The notes beneath the pieces were generated by a model. The model was not told where the DNA came from. It searched no databases and was given only the letters and a program-made list of their open reading frames with translations. A stretch of DNA of 64,000 nt from Chryseobacterium indologenes. Its GTDB lineage: Bacteria > Bacteroidota > Bacteroidia > Flavobacteriales > Weeksellaceae. Positions 23,556 through 31,856 of this stretch are shown one piece after another (position 1 is the stretch's first letter; each line of letters begins with the position of its first letter). Location: the NCBI RefSeq assembly GCF_002025665.1, contig NZ_CP018786.1:4278001-4342000 (forward strand). Reading direction: 5' to 3'. Position numbers and translations under genes: made by a program.

Positions 23556-26378
23556 TTGAAAAAGATCAGCCTTTGCCTTATTTTGTTATGTGGAGTTGTA
23601 CAGGTTTCTGCACAGACAGACAGTATATACATTGAAACAAAACTGTCTCCTGACAAAAAGAATCTTGATGTCCGCCAGGAAATTGTTTATTACAATCACT
23701 CCGGAAAAGACCTTCAATCCGTAAAACTCCTGAATTGGGTTTCCGCGTACAATAAACGGGGAACCTCTTTAGTCTACAGAAAACTGGAAGACCGAAATAA
23801 TGATTTGCATTTTGCAAAAAATGATCAATTGGGAAAACTCCTTGAACTGAATATTAAAAATTCTGACAATGAAGTCCTTCCTGTTAATACACTCTCAGAT
23901 GAAAATCTTTTTATTCCTCTGAAAAATGTATTAAAACCTGGCGAAAGCGTCACTTTACAGTTGCAATACAGGATGCAGCTTCCCGATAAAAATTTTACGG
24001 GATACGGAACATCCGCTCAAAATACTGTATTAAAATATTTCTTTATTGTTCCGGATCATTTTGATCCGGACAATATTTCCAAAAGAAACTACCACGATAT
24101 TGAGGAACAGGTAAGTTTTAATACTTTCTGGACCATCAATTTTGACATCCCTGTAAATAGTTTTGTTGAAGGTAATCTTCCGCAAGTTCAGATGAATTCA
24201 TTTAAGGGATATCTTGACTCAGATCCTGAATTTTTGATTTCTCCAACAGAATTTCAATCCATCAAAACGAATGTTGACGGAGATGAAGTTGAAATCAAAT
24301 TTGGATATAATCTGAAGCCGGAAGAAAAACAAAACCTCGAGTTTTATCTTCCTTTACAATTAAAATTCATTAAAGAACGCATCGGATTTCTTCCGAAAAG
24401 TATTTTTATTTCAGATAAATTCCGAGCTAAAGAAGACTTTTTCGGAAATAATGATATTACTTTCTGGAAGTTCAAATTCCGTCTGTTTACCGATACGGAA
24501 AAGACTGATCTGGATTATTTTGGAATCATTGCCAAGAAAATTCTTGATGAAGGCGTGATTGCGGATAAAGAAAAAGATCACTGGTTTAAAAATGGTTTAA
24601 AAGCTTATCTTGAAATTCAGTATCTCAAAAAATTCTATGGTGACACAAAACTTTTAGGTACACTTCCTGAGACCAGAATATTTGGACTTAAACCTTTAAA
24701 GTTATTCCATGCATCCAAAGTAAAACTTCTGGACCGCTATGGACTTTCCTATCAGTATATCATGCTGCAAAACCTTGATCAGAAGATTGATGAACATTTC
24801 CCTGTTTTGAGTAATTTCAATGATATGGCTATCAGTAGTTTTGAAACGGGAAGTCTTTTCAACTACTCGGCAGACAAAATGGGATACGATCAATTCAATG
24901 GAATTGTAAAAAATTATATTTCTCAGAATTCCGGAAAAAAAATTAATCCTGATGAGTTTCTGGCTTCTCTTTCTGAAAATAATAAATCAACTGCCTACCT
25001 CTCGAACTTTTTCAAACAGAAGAACAGGGTTGATTTTAAATTAAAAAACATTAGAAAAGATAACGATTCTCTACAAATAAAAATTGTAAGGAATACAGAT
25101 GTTTCTATTCCTGTAAAACTGGAAACAGAAACCAAAGAAGGAGAAAAAAAGGCCTACTGGATAGATACCGAAGAAAATGAACGTACTACCAGTCTATCTC
25201 TCCCTGCATCAGAAAATATTTACAAAGTCACCTTAAATAGTGGCTATACTTTCCCTGAATCCAATTACAGAGATAACTTCTTATATGCAAAAGGATTGTT
25301 TTCCAATGCAAAAAAAATTAAACTTAAACTAATAAAAGATATTCCCAATCCGGAATACAACGAAATTTACATCAGCCCAAGAGTGCGTTTCAACAATACG
25401 TATGATAAATTTCTTTTGGGAGCCAATTTTAAAAATCAGTCTTTCTTTGATCAGAAATTCCTGTATTCAGTAACTCCAACTTATAGTACAGGAACAGGCA
25501 AACTGACCGGTTCAGGAGCTGTTTCCTATTCTATTCTGCCTGCAGAAAGTATTATCCGAAGTCTGACATTTGGACTTTCAGGCTCTTATTTCCATTATGA
25601 TTATGATCTTGCCTACAGAAAAACCTCAATATCATCTTCCATTAACTTCAGAAAGAACCCAAGAAGTACAGTAAGCAGAAGTCTGGGAATTTCCTATAAT
25701 TATTTTGAAAGGGATCTGAGTGCTAAAATGATCGCCAATAATGATTACAGTAAATATAACCTCTGGAGTATCGGATATGGTTATAGCGATAGCCAGATGA
25801 TTCATGAAAAAAGCTTCAGCTTAAGCACCCAGGGAATGGAAGATTTCAATAAAATAACAGCTGAAGGCTTCTACAGATGGGAATTTGCACCTAAACAAAA
25901 GTTGAGCTTGCGTTTATTTGCCGGATACTTCTTAAGAAACAATACCCGAAATAATCTTTTTGATTATGGGATCTCAAGGGTTTCCAATTATTCATTCTCC
26001 TACACCCTTTTGGGAGAAAGTGCTAGCAGTGGTCTTCTTTCTCAACAATTTATATTAGCTGATGGTGGTTTTAAATCTTTTCTTCCGGGAACAGTGAACC
26101 AATGGATTACTTCTGCCAATGTAGATTCAAGTGTCTGGAAAATATTCCACGTATATGCAGATGCCGGAGTTTATAAAAACAAAGATCTTCCTGCCAAATT
26201 CATCTGGGACACCGGAGTTAAAGTAAGAATCATTCCAGATTTTCTGGAAGTTTATTTCCCGATACAGTCTTCTTTAGGATTTGAACCTTCATTCAAAGAT
26301 TATGGAAAGCGTATCAGATACACTTTAATTCTTAATCTCGGATCAATTATTAATGCGGCAAGAAGAGGCTGGTATTAA
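23556..26378 (+). CDS. M1-peptidase-like protein without zinc motif, C-terminal beta-barrel
   Basis: The TTG start gives a signal peptide (KKISLCLILLCGVVQVSA). Residues about 25-270 resemble the N-terminal beta-domain of M1 aminopeptidases. The central part retains the spacing of the M1 core, but the HExxH is absent (the equivalent area reads DYFGIIAKKILDEG). The WxNEG-type motif is changed to HWFKNGLKAYLE, with the zinc-ligand Glu replaced by Asn. From about residue 600 the sequence alternates as in an outer-membrane beta-barrel and ends GSIINAARRGWY. It is probably a catalytically dead peptidase domain anchored in the outer membrane. No partner gene is adjacent. Confidence 0.65.
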   Translation: MKKISLCLILLCGVVQVSAQTDSIYIETKLSPDKKNLDVRQEIVYYNHSGKDLQSVKLLNWVSAYNKRGTSLVYRKLEDRNNDLHFAKNDQLGKLLELNIKNSDNEVLPVNTLSDENLFIPLKNVLKPGESVTLQLQYRMQLPDKNFTGYGTSAQNTVLKYFFIVPDHFDPDNISKRNYHDIEEQVSFNTFWTINFDIPVNSFVEGNLPQVQMNSFKGYLDSDPEFLISPTEFQSIKTNVDGDEVEIKFGYNLKPEEKQNLEFYLPLQLKFIKERIGFLPKSIFISDKFRAKEDFFGNNDITFWKFKFRLFTDTEKTDLDYFGIIAKKILDEGVIADKEKDHWFKNGLKAYLEIQYLKKFYGDTKLLGTLPETRIFGLKPLKLFHASKVKLLDRYGLSYQYIMLQNLDQKIDEHFPVLSNFNDMAISSFETGSLFNYSADKMGYDQFNGIVKNYISQNSGKKINPDEFLASLSENNKSTAYLSNFFKQKNRVDFKLKNIRKDNDSLQIKIVRNTDVSIPVKLETETKEGEKKAYWIDTEENERTTSLSLPASENIYKVTLNSGYTFPESNYRDNFLYAKGLFSNAKKIKLKLIKDIPNPEYNEIYISPRVRFNNTYDKFLLGANFKNQSFFDQKFLYSVTPTYSTGTGKLTGSGAVSYSILPAESIIRSLTFGLSGSYFHYDYDLAYRKTSISSSINFRKNPRSTVSRSLGISYNYFERDLSAKMIANNDYSKYNLWSIGYGYSDSQMIHEKSFSLSTQGMEDFNKITAEGFYRWEFAPKQKLSLRLFAGYFLRNNTRNNLFDYGISRVSNYSFSYTLLGESASSGLLSQQFILADGGFKSFLPGTVNQWITSANVDSSVWKIFHVYADAGVYKNKDLPAKFIWDTGVKVRIIPDFLEVYFPIQSSLGFEPSFKDYGKRIRYTLILNLGSIINAARRGWY

Positions 26379-26429
26379 GATTCGTGATAACAAAAAAGAT
26401 GGTCTCAAAAGTCAAATAAATTGGCTTTT

Positions 26430-26531
26430 GTCATTGACTGCGTCGAATCTTCGATTTCTGACGAAGGAAGAATCTTATTTGCAGCCAAGCTCATAAGATT
26501 CTTCACTACATTCCATTACGTTCAGAATGAC
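26430..26531. repeat. Palindromic dispersed repeat with GTCATTCTGA ends, copy 2
   Basis: This is close to the reverse complement of copy 1 (1050-1144). It begins GTCATTGACTGCGTCGAATC, contains TTTCTGACGAAGGAAGAATC and AAGATTCTTCACTACATTCC, and ends TTCAGAATGAC. It sits between the convergent 23556 and 26563 genes. Confidence 0.75.
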
Positions 26532-26562
26532 ACTTTTCAAAGAAGCTATTTCTTATTTAAAA

Positions 26563-27372
26563 CTAATCTTTTATAATTTTCTGCGAGATAGGAATATTGT
26601 TAATTGTTCCTGTGACAATATAAGTTCCTTTTGGAAGCTCTGCAATATCAAGAGTTGAGGCCAGTTTAGTCGGTGATTTTTTAACAACTTGTCTAAATGT
26701 ATCATACACTTTCACATCTTTCACCTCAGTTCCGAACACTACTTTACTATCTTTTATGAATGGATTCTGTACAAAACCTGATTTCACACTTCCTTCAAGA
26801 GAAAAGTCTGTCATATTATCATTACTACCTACCAAAGTTCTTTTGATAGCTGTGGTTGTAGTGGGAGAAGGAGCTGGTCCGTCTCCTTTAAACTGATCTG
26901 CATTGGATCCGTATCCTACAAAATCCAGTACATTGGATGCAGAAGGTCCTTCCACCTGCACTATATTTCCAGCTAAAGCTACTTTTCCTGATACACTGGA
27001 AATTTTCAGTCCGGAAGATTGATTAGGCGTTCCGTCAAAATTAGTTATCGTAGTGGCAATAAAATCTGGTGTTGGTAGATTTTCAACACCTCCTTCAATT
27101 GCTGACTCCTGAATTAAATAGGTTTCTTCCGGTCCTAAAGTAAAGTCCGGAAGCGTATGATATTCCGTAAAGGCACCTATTGCCGGTGCATACTGAATAC
27201 TTGCTCCCGTTAAAGAAACCAAATTAGTTCCGATATTTTTAAGGACGATATAATTATTCTTCAATACAGCCCCTGAATTGGCGTTACCACCATAGATTTC
27301 ATTGATCACAATCTGGGCATTGGAAAAGGAGGTTAATACTGTAAGTCCAACAAGAGTAAAGATTTTTTTCAT
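26563..27372 (-). CDS. Lamin-tail-domain protein with T9SS sorting domain
   Basis: The 269-residue protein has a signal peptide ending SNAQ. A lamin-tail-like domain follows (IVINEIYGGNANSGAVLKN and YIVLKNIGTNLVSLTG, about 21-60), typical of flavobacterial surface proteins. The C-terminal 60 residues (KDVKVYDTFRQVVKK to SQKIIKD) form a type A T9SS sorting domain. It would be exported through the outer membrane and attached to the surface. Its sorting domain is similar to that of the next gene (27528-28397). A terminator separates the two. Confidence 0.85.
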   Translation of the reverse strand: MKKIFTLVGLTVLTSFSNAQIVINEIYGGNANSGAVLKNNYIVLKNIGTNLVSLTGASIQYAPAIGAFTEYHTLPDFTLGPEETYLIQESAIEGGVENLPTPDFIATTITNFDGTPNQSSGLKISSVSGKVALAGNIVQVEGPSASNVLDFVGYGSNADQFKGDGPAPSPTTTTAIKRTLVGSNDNMTDFSLEGSVKSGFVQNPFIKDSKVVFGTEVKDVKVYDTFRQVVKKSPTKLASTLDIAELPKGTYIVTGTINNIPISQKIIKD

Positions 27373-27477
27373 CGTAATAATTTTTAAGAAATGGATTGAT
27401 CATAAAACATCAAAAACAATACCACCAAATTAAGAAATATATAGGATACAAAAACTTAAAAACCAGGAAACAATCAC

Positions 27478-27508
27478 AAAAAAGCCACTTCAGTGAAGTG
27501 GCTTTTTT
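27478..27508. terminator. Bidirectional terminator between two T9SS cargo genes
   Basis: AAAAAGCCACTTC pairs with GAAGTGGCTTTTT over an AGT loop. It has T-runs on both strands and would terminate 27528-28397 on the minus strand. Confidence 0.85.
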
Positions 27509-27527
27509 ATTTTTATCTAAAAAGAAA

Positions 27528-28397
27528 TTAGTCTTTAAGAACTTTCTGAGAAACCGGCTGATTGTTTACTGTACCTGTAACGATGTAGTTTCCTTTTGCC
27601 AGTTCAGCTACACTTACAGATTCGTTTTGTTTTACTGAAGTTTCTTTTACAAGTTGTCCGAACATATTGAAAACTTTTACATCTTTTACATCAGCTCCGA
27701 AAATGATCTCGTTATTTTTAACGAAAGAGTTTTTTATGAAGTTTCCTGACTTTGCGTTTTTAGCATCAATAACCGCTAAAGTAGCACTAGATGAAGTAAC
27801 CGTTAAAGAAATATCATCTATTCTCCAGTTAGCAGTACCAAGAGACGGAGTTCCTGTTCCAGGACTATCACTTCCATAAATTCTTAAGGTAACCGGAGCT
27901 GATTCTGCCCCTACTAAATTAGATCCTGAAAAAGCGATATTATTCAATGTCCATGTACTATTATTGTTAACAATTACAGTACCTATCGCTGTTGCATAGT
28001 TATCAATACTGGAATATACAGTAATTTTTCCAGGTCCTGTAGAGGTTCCTCTGGATCCTAAGTTTAAAGAATTTAAAGTTACTTTATTACCAGCAACAGG
28101 AGTAACAGTTACACTAAAATAAGTACTTGTCGCAGTTGAAAGAACCTCTTTAAAAGCTGCAGCACCAAAATTGCTGGATCCACTTGCTCCTGTATATCCT
28201 GAAGACACAGATGAAGTAGTAATTAAATTAGTAGTACCATTATTATTTCCCTGAGTTGCTGCAAATACTACACTTGAAATATTGGCATTTGTACCAGAAA
28301 TAGGATTTACAGAACTCCCATCCCAAAGGTAAGTTGTTTGTGCAAAAGCAACTGCGCTCATCACAACTGTTGCAAAAAGAGAATAAAGTTTTTTCAT
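27528..28397 (-). CDS. Secreted protein with T9SS sorting domain
   Basis: The 289-residue protein has a signal peptide ending AFAQ. A Ser/Thr/Gly/Asn-rich beta-sandwich of about 180 residues follows, with WRIDDISLTVTSSSATL near residue 200, a pattern seen in flavobacterial carbohydrate-binding or jelly-roll-like domains. The C-terminal 60 residues (KDVKVFNMFGQLVKE to SQKVLKD) are a type A T9SS sorting domain. No catalytic motif is visible. It and 26563-27372 look like paralogous surface proteins with different front domains. Confidence 0.82.
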   Translation of the reverse strand: MKKLYSLFATVVMSAVAFAQTTYLWDGSSVNPISGTNANISSVVFAATQGNNNGTTNLITTSSVSSGYTGASGSSNFGAAAFKEVLSTATSTYFSVTVTPVAGNKVTLNSLNLGSRGTSTGPGKITVYSSIDNYATAIGTVIVNNNSTWTLNNIAFSGSNLVGAESAPVTLRIYGSDSPGTGTPSLGTANWRIDDISLTVTSSSATLAVIDAKNAKSGNFIKNSFVKNNEIIFGADVKDVKVFNMFGQLVKETSVKQNESVSVAELAKGNYIVTGTVNNQPVSQKVLKD

Positions 28398-28552
28398 GAT
28401 TTAATTTTTTTGTTGTTAATAATTTTCTTTCCGTAACAAAACTACATTCTAATTTTTTTTGGGGGACAATAAAGAGGTTAAGTTTTTGTTAATTATAGTT
28501 GACCTCTTAATGTTAACATTTTTTAATTATTTTTACGAATTATTTTTAAAAG

Positions 28553-31500
28553 TTGCGGAATTTTGTCATTCTATTCGTTTTGTTCTTCTTAGGCATATTT
28601 TCAGGAAATGCTCAGGTCTTTTCGTGGAAAAATCCCAACGTCCCGGAAGACAGCATCAAAAGAGACAGTATTCTCGCAGCAAAACTGGAACAAGACATCT
28701 TTGCAAAAGACACTCTTGATTTCATAAGAACGCATAATAAGATCATTATTGATGAAGCTGTACTGGCAAAAAATGATAAAAAGAGGTTTTTAGGAGAACT
28801 TAATTCAAAAGGTTCTATTATCCGTGGGATTACTTTTGGTAATAATCAGGGGCAATCTGTGCAAAGTTCTATGGATCTTCAGATTTCTGGACGGTTATCA
28901 AAAGATGTCACTATTTTAGCGAGTATTTCAGATCATAACCTTCCTATTCAGGCTGATGGTTATACTCAGACTTTAGAGGAGTTTGACAAAATTTATATGC
29001 AGCTTAATATTAAAGATAAGTCTATCCTCAGGGCGGGACATCTTGATCTTGTAGAAGCTAAGAATTATTTTGCCAAATACCAGAGAAGAAGTATGGGACT
29101 TCAGTTCCAGACAGAATTCGGTAAAGAGAATAAGACATTCGTAGATATCTCTGCAGGTGTTGCCCGAAGTGAATTCCATAGAATACGTTTTCAGGGGGTT
29201 GAAGGTAACCAGGGACCTTATCGTTTGACTGGTAAAAACGGGGAGCAATTTATTACACTTATCTCCGGTTCTGAACAGGTTTTTATTGATGGAATTTTAA
29301 TGAAGCGTGGTGAAAACCAGGATTATATTATCAATTACAATACAGGTGAAGTTACCTTTACCAGTTTCCGCCCTATTTTCCAGCAGAATTTCATCACGAT
29401 TTCTTATAACTATGCCAACAGGAATTATTCAAGGTATTTGTTTACAGGAAAGCTTGAGCATCAGAGAGAGAAATTCAAAGTAGGATTCAACTGGTTTATG
29501 GAAAATGACAACAAAAATGCACCTCTTTCTCTAAACCTTTCTAAAGAAGATGAGCAAATTCTTGCCGAAGCCGGAAATAATCCTGACCTGATGTATGCTC
29601 CTTCAGGAGTGATAACGGAATATGATGTCAATAAAATTTTATACAAATTAAGTCCCGCAGGTAACTTCTATGAATATTCTACGGATTCAAGTTTAACGCT
29701 TTATCAGGTTTCTTTTACCTATTTCGGAGTTAATCAGGGAGACTATAAAATAGCACAGACCACTAACAACGGACGTGTTTTTGAATATGTGGGTCCTAAT
29801 GCCGGAGATTACAGAGCCGTAAGAAAACTACCTTCGCCACAGAAATCGCAGGTATACTCTCTGAACTCTGAATATCTGCTGAACGAAGGGAAAATAGGTG
29901 CTGATATCTCGTTGAGTAACTATGATGTCAATTTATTTTCATCAAAAGATTCTGATCAGAATATGGGGTATGCATGGCGTATTTTTGGAAATAAAAGCTT
30001 TACAAAGAACACATGGAGAGGAACTCCAAGCTTTGAATATCAATATATAGACAGACAGTTTCATATCCTTGACCGTATCAACGATGTAGAATTCTCCAGA
30101 GACTTCAACCTTACACAGGAATTCAATAAAAAGACCCAGAACAGATTTACTTTCAGCTTCCTTAATAAATGGAATAATAAATCTACGCTGAATTACCGCA
30201 TCAATTACCTGAATGAACAGGATTCTTACAAAGGGATTAAAAATGACCTTGACTTCGGCTGGCTGACAGGAAAATTCTTTACTAAAGGAAATCTGTCTTA
30301 TCTGAGCACCAATGCTACTCTTCAGGACACGAAGTTCATCCGTGGTGGAGTTTCAACAGAATTTACCGGTAAAAAAGGAAGCTGGGCCATTGGTGGAAGT
30401 ATGGAACATAACGAGAAAAAGTACAATGATACTCAGCTTTTGGATGTCACAAGTTTCAGCTGGAAAGAAATCTTTTTGCAAAAGAAAATCGGTGACAGTA
30501 CAAGAACCAAATTATTGGCGAAAGTATATATGAGAGATAATGACTCAGTACGTGATAACAGACTTCAGAATATGAACAATATTTTGGGGATCATGGCTGA
30601 AAGTCAGATTATCAAGACCGAAAGAACCAGTTTAAATGCTCTAATTCACTACCGAAAATTCTTCTATGCAGGTGCAGAAGGTGAAGTAACCCGTAATAAT
30701 GATTTTGTTGTTGGAAACATCTTATACAACCAACAGCTGTTCAGAAATGGTATGCGTCTTCAGGCTTTCTATGAACTGGGGAACGGACAGGAAGCCCAGA
30801 GGGAATTTCAGTACATTAAAGTAACAGACGGACAAGGTGTCTATAAATGGACGGATTATAACGGAGACGGCGTTCAGCAGCTGGACGAATTTGAAATCGC
30901 TGAGTATTCAGATCTTGCCCAATATATCCGTGTGTATACTAATTCTGTAAGATACATTCCTTCCAATAAAAATAAATTGCAGTTGGCCTTATTTGTCAAT
31001 CCGGCCATTGTTTTCAATTCTGAAAACGGATTTTTAAAACGTTGGAATTTCAATATTTCATTAAACTCTCAAAACTCATTCTACAAAAAGGAAAAAGTAC
31101 TTGTTCTGAATCCTTTTGAAAAGAACAGTGATCAGATCCTTAAAAATCAGAACATTCTTGCTTCCGTGCAATTTAACCCAACCGATAAATCAGGCTGGAA
31201 CGGAAATTACAGATTCATCACCAATGATAATCTCATCAATGCCAATTTCAGCAATGAAGAACGTGAGCAAACTTCCCATTTCCTGAATATAGGATATTGG
31301 TTCAATAAAGAATTCAGAGTAGATTGGGAAAACTCGGTTCACGATATCCAGAACTCCTCCCAATTATTTAAAACAAGAGATTATCGTCTCAATAATTTTG
31401 AAACCAAGCCTAAAGCAACTTATAAATTTACAGATGCCATTCAGGCTGAATTATCTTCTGCTTTCCGCCAGAAACAAAGATTGGATGGTGAAGAACTTCT

Positions 31501-31780
31501 TAAAGCGTTTGATGTTACGGGAACCATCCAGTGGGAGCGAAGAAAAACGTCTATCCGTGGAAACTTCTCATTCATCAGTAACAATTTTACAGGAAACAAT
31601 TTCAGTATTGTAGGAAACCAGATGCTGGATGGACTTAAACCTGGAAAAAACCAGGTATGGAGTGTGTTTATCCAGCAGGCTATCAACTCGTTTATCCAGC
31701 TGAATCTTAATTACGAAGGAAGAAATTCCGGTGACAGAACTATCCATATCGGAAGTATGCAGGTAAAAGCAAGTTTCTAA
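28553..31780 (+). CDS. Large outer-membrane beta-barrel protein of unknown function (1075 aa)
   Basis: The TTG start yields a signal peptide (VILFVLFFLGIFSGNAQ). A short N-terminal segment is followed by GSIIRGITFGNNQGQSVQSS and then by regularly alternating hydrophobic/polar strands with many aromatic residues over some 900 residues, ending IHIGSMQVKASF. This fits a large beta-barrel in the outer membrane. I see no TonB box or plug domain and no recognisable enzyme domain. The function and family are not clear to me. It stands between two T9SS cargo regions, but that alone does not show a role in secretion. Confidence 0.6.
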   Translation: MRNFVILFVLFFLGIFSGNAQVFSWKNPNVPEDSIKRDSILAAKLEQDIFAKDTLDFIRTHNKIIIDEAVLAKNDKKRFLGELNSKGSIIRGITFGNNQGQSVQSSMDLQISGRLSKDVTILASISDHNLPIQADGYTQTLEEFDKIYMQLNIKDKSILRAGHLDLVEAKNYFAKYQRRSMGLQFQTEFGKENKTFVDISAGVARSEFHRIRFQGVEGNQGPYRLTGKNGEQFITLISGSEQVFIDGILMKRGENQDYIINYNTGEVTFTSFRPIFQQNFITISYNYANRNYSRYLFTGKLEHQREKFKVGFNWFMENDNKNAPLSLNLSKEDEQILAEAGNNPDLMYAPSGVITEYDVNKILYKLSPAGNFYEYSTDSSLTLYQVSFTYFGVNQGDYKIAQTTNNGRVFEYVGPNAGDYRAVRKLPSPQKSQVYSLNSEYLLNEGKIGADISLSNYDVNLFSSKDSDQNMGYAWRIFGNKSFTKNTWRGTPSFEYQYIDRQFHILDRINDVEFSRDFNLTQEFNKKTQNRFTFSFLNKWNNKSTLNYRINYLNEQDSYKGIKNDLDFGWLTGKFFTKGNLSYLSTNATLQDTKFIRGGVSTEFTGKKGSWAIGGSMEHNEKKYNDTQLLDVTSFSWKEIFLQKKIGDSTRTKLLAKVYMRDNDSVRDNRLQNMNNILGIMAESQIIKTERTSLNALIHYRKFFYAGAEGEVTRNNDFVVGNILYNQQLFRNGMRLQAFYELGNGQEAQREFQYIKVTDGQGVYKWTDYNGDGVQQLDEFEIAEYSDLAQYIRVYTNSVRYIPSNKNKLQLALFVNPAIVFNSENGFLKRWNFNISLNSQNSFYKKEKVLVLNPFEKNSDQILKNQNILASVQFNPTDKSGWNGNYRFITNDNLINANFSNEEREQTSHFLNIGYWFNKEFRVDWENSVHDIQNSSQLFKTRDYRLNNFETKPKATYKFTDAIQAELSSAFRQKQRLDGEELLKAFDVTGTIQWERRKTSIRGNFSFISNNFTGNNFSIVGNQMLDGLKPGKNQVWSVFIQQAINSFIQLNLNYEGRNSGDRTIHIGSMQVKASF

Positions 31781-31806
31781 TAATGACCGTTATTTTTTAC
31801 AATAAA

Positions 31807-31834
31807 AAATCCCCAATATCGCTATTGGGGATTT
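31807..31834. terminator. Bidirectional terminator
   Basis: AAATCCCCAATA (31807-31818) pairs with TATTGGGGATTT (31823-31834) over TCGC. It lies between the convergent large barrel gene and the beta-helix gene. Confidence 0.85.
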
Positions 31835-31856
31835 GTTTTAGTTATTAGTTTAACAG

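Noticed and set aside
28459..28719. Short frame overlapping the start of the large barrel gene
   Set aside because: The large barrel gene (start TTG 28553) has a proper signal peptide and a long frame; the short one is a shadow.
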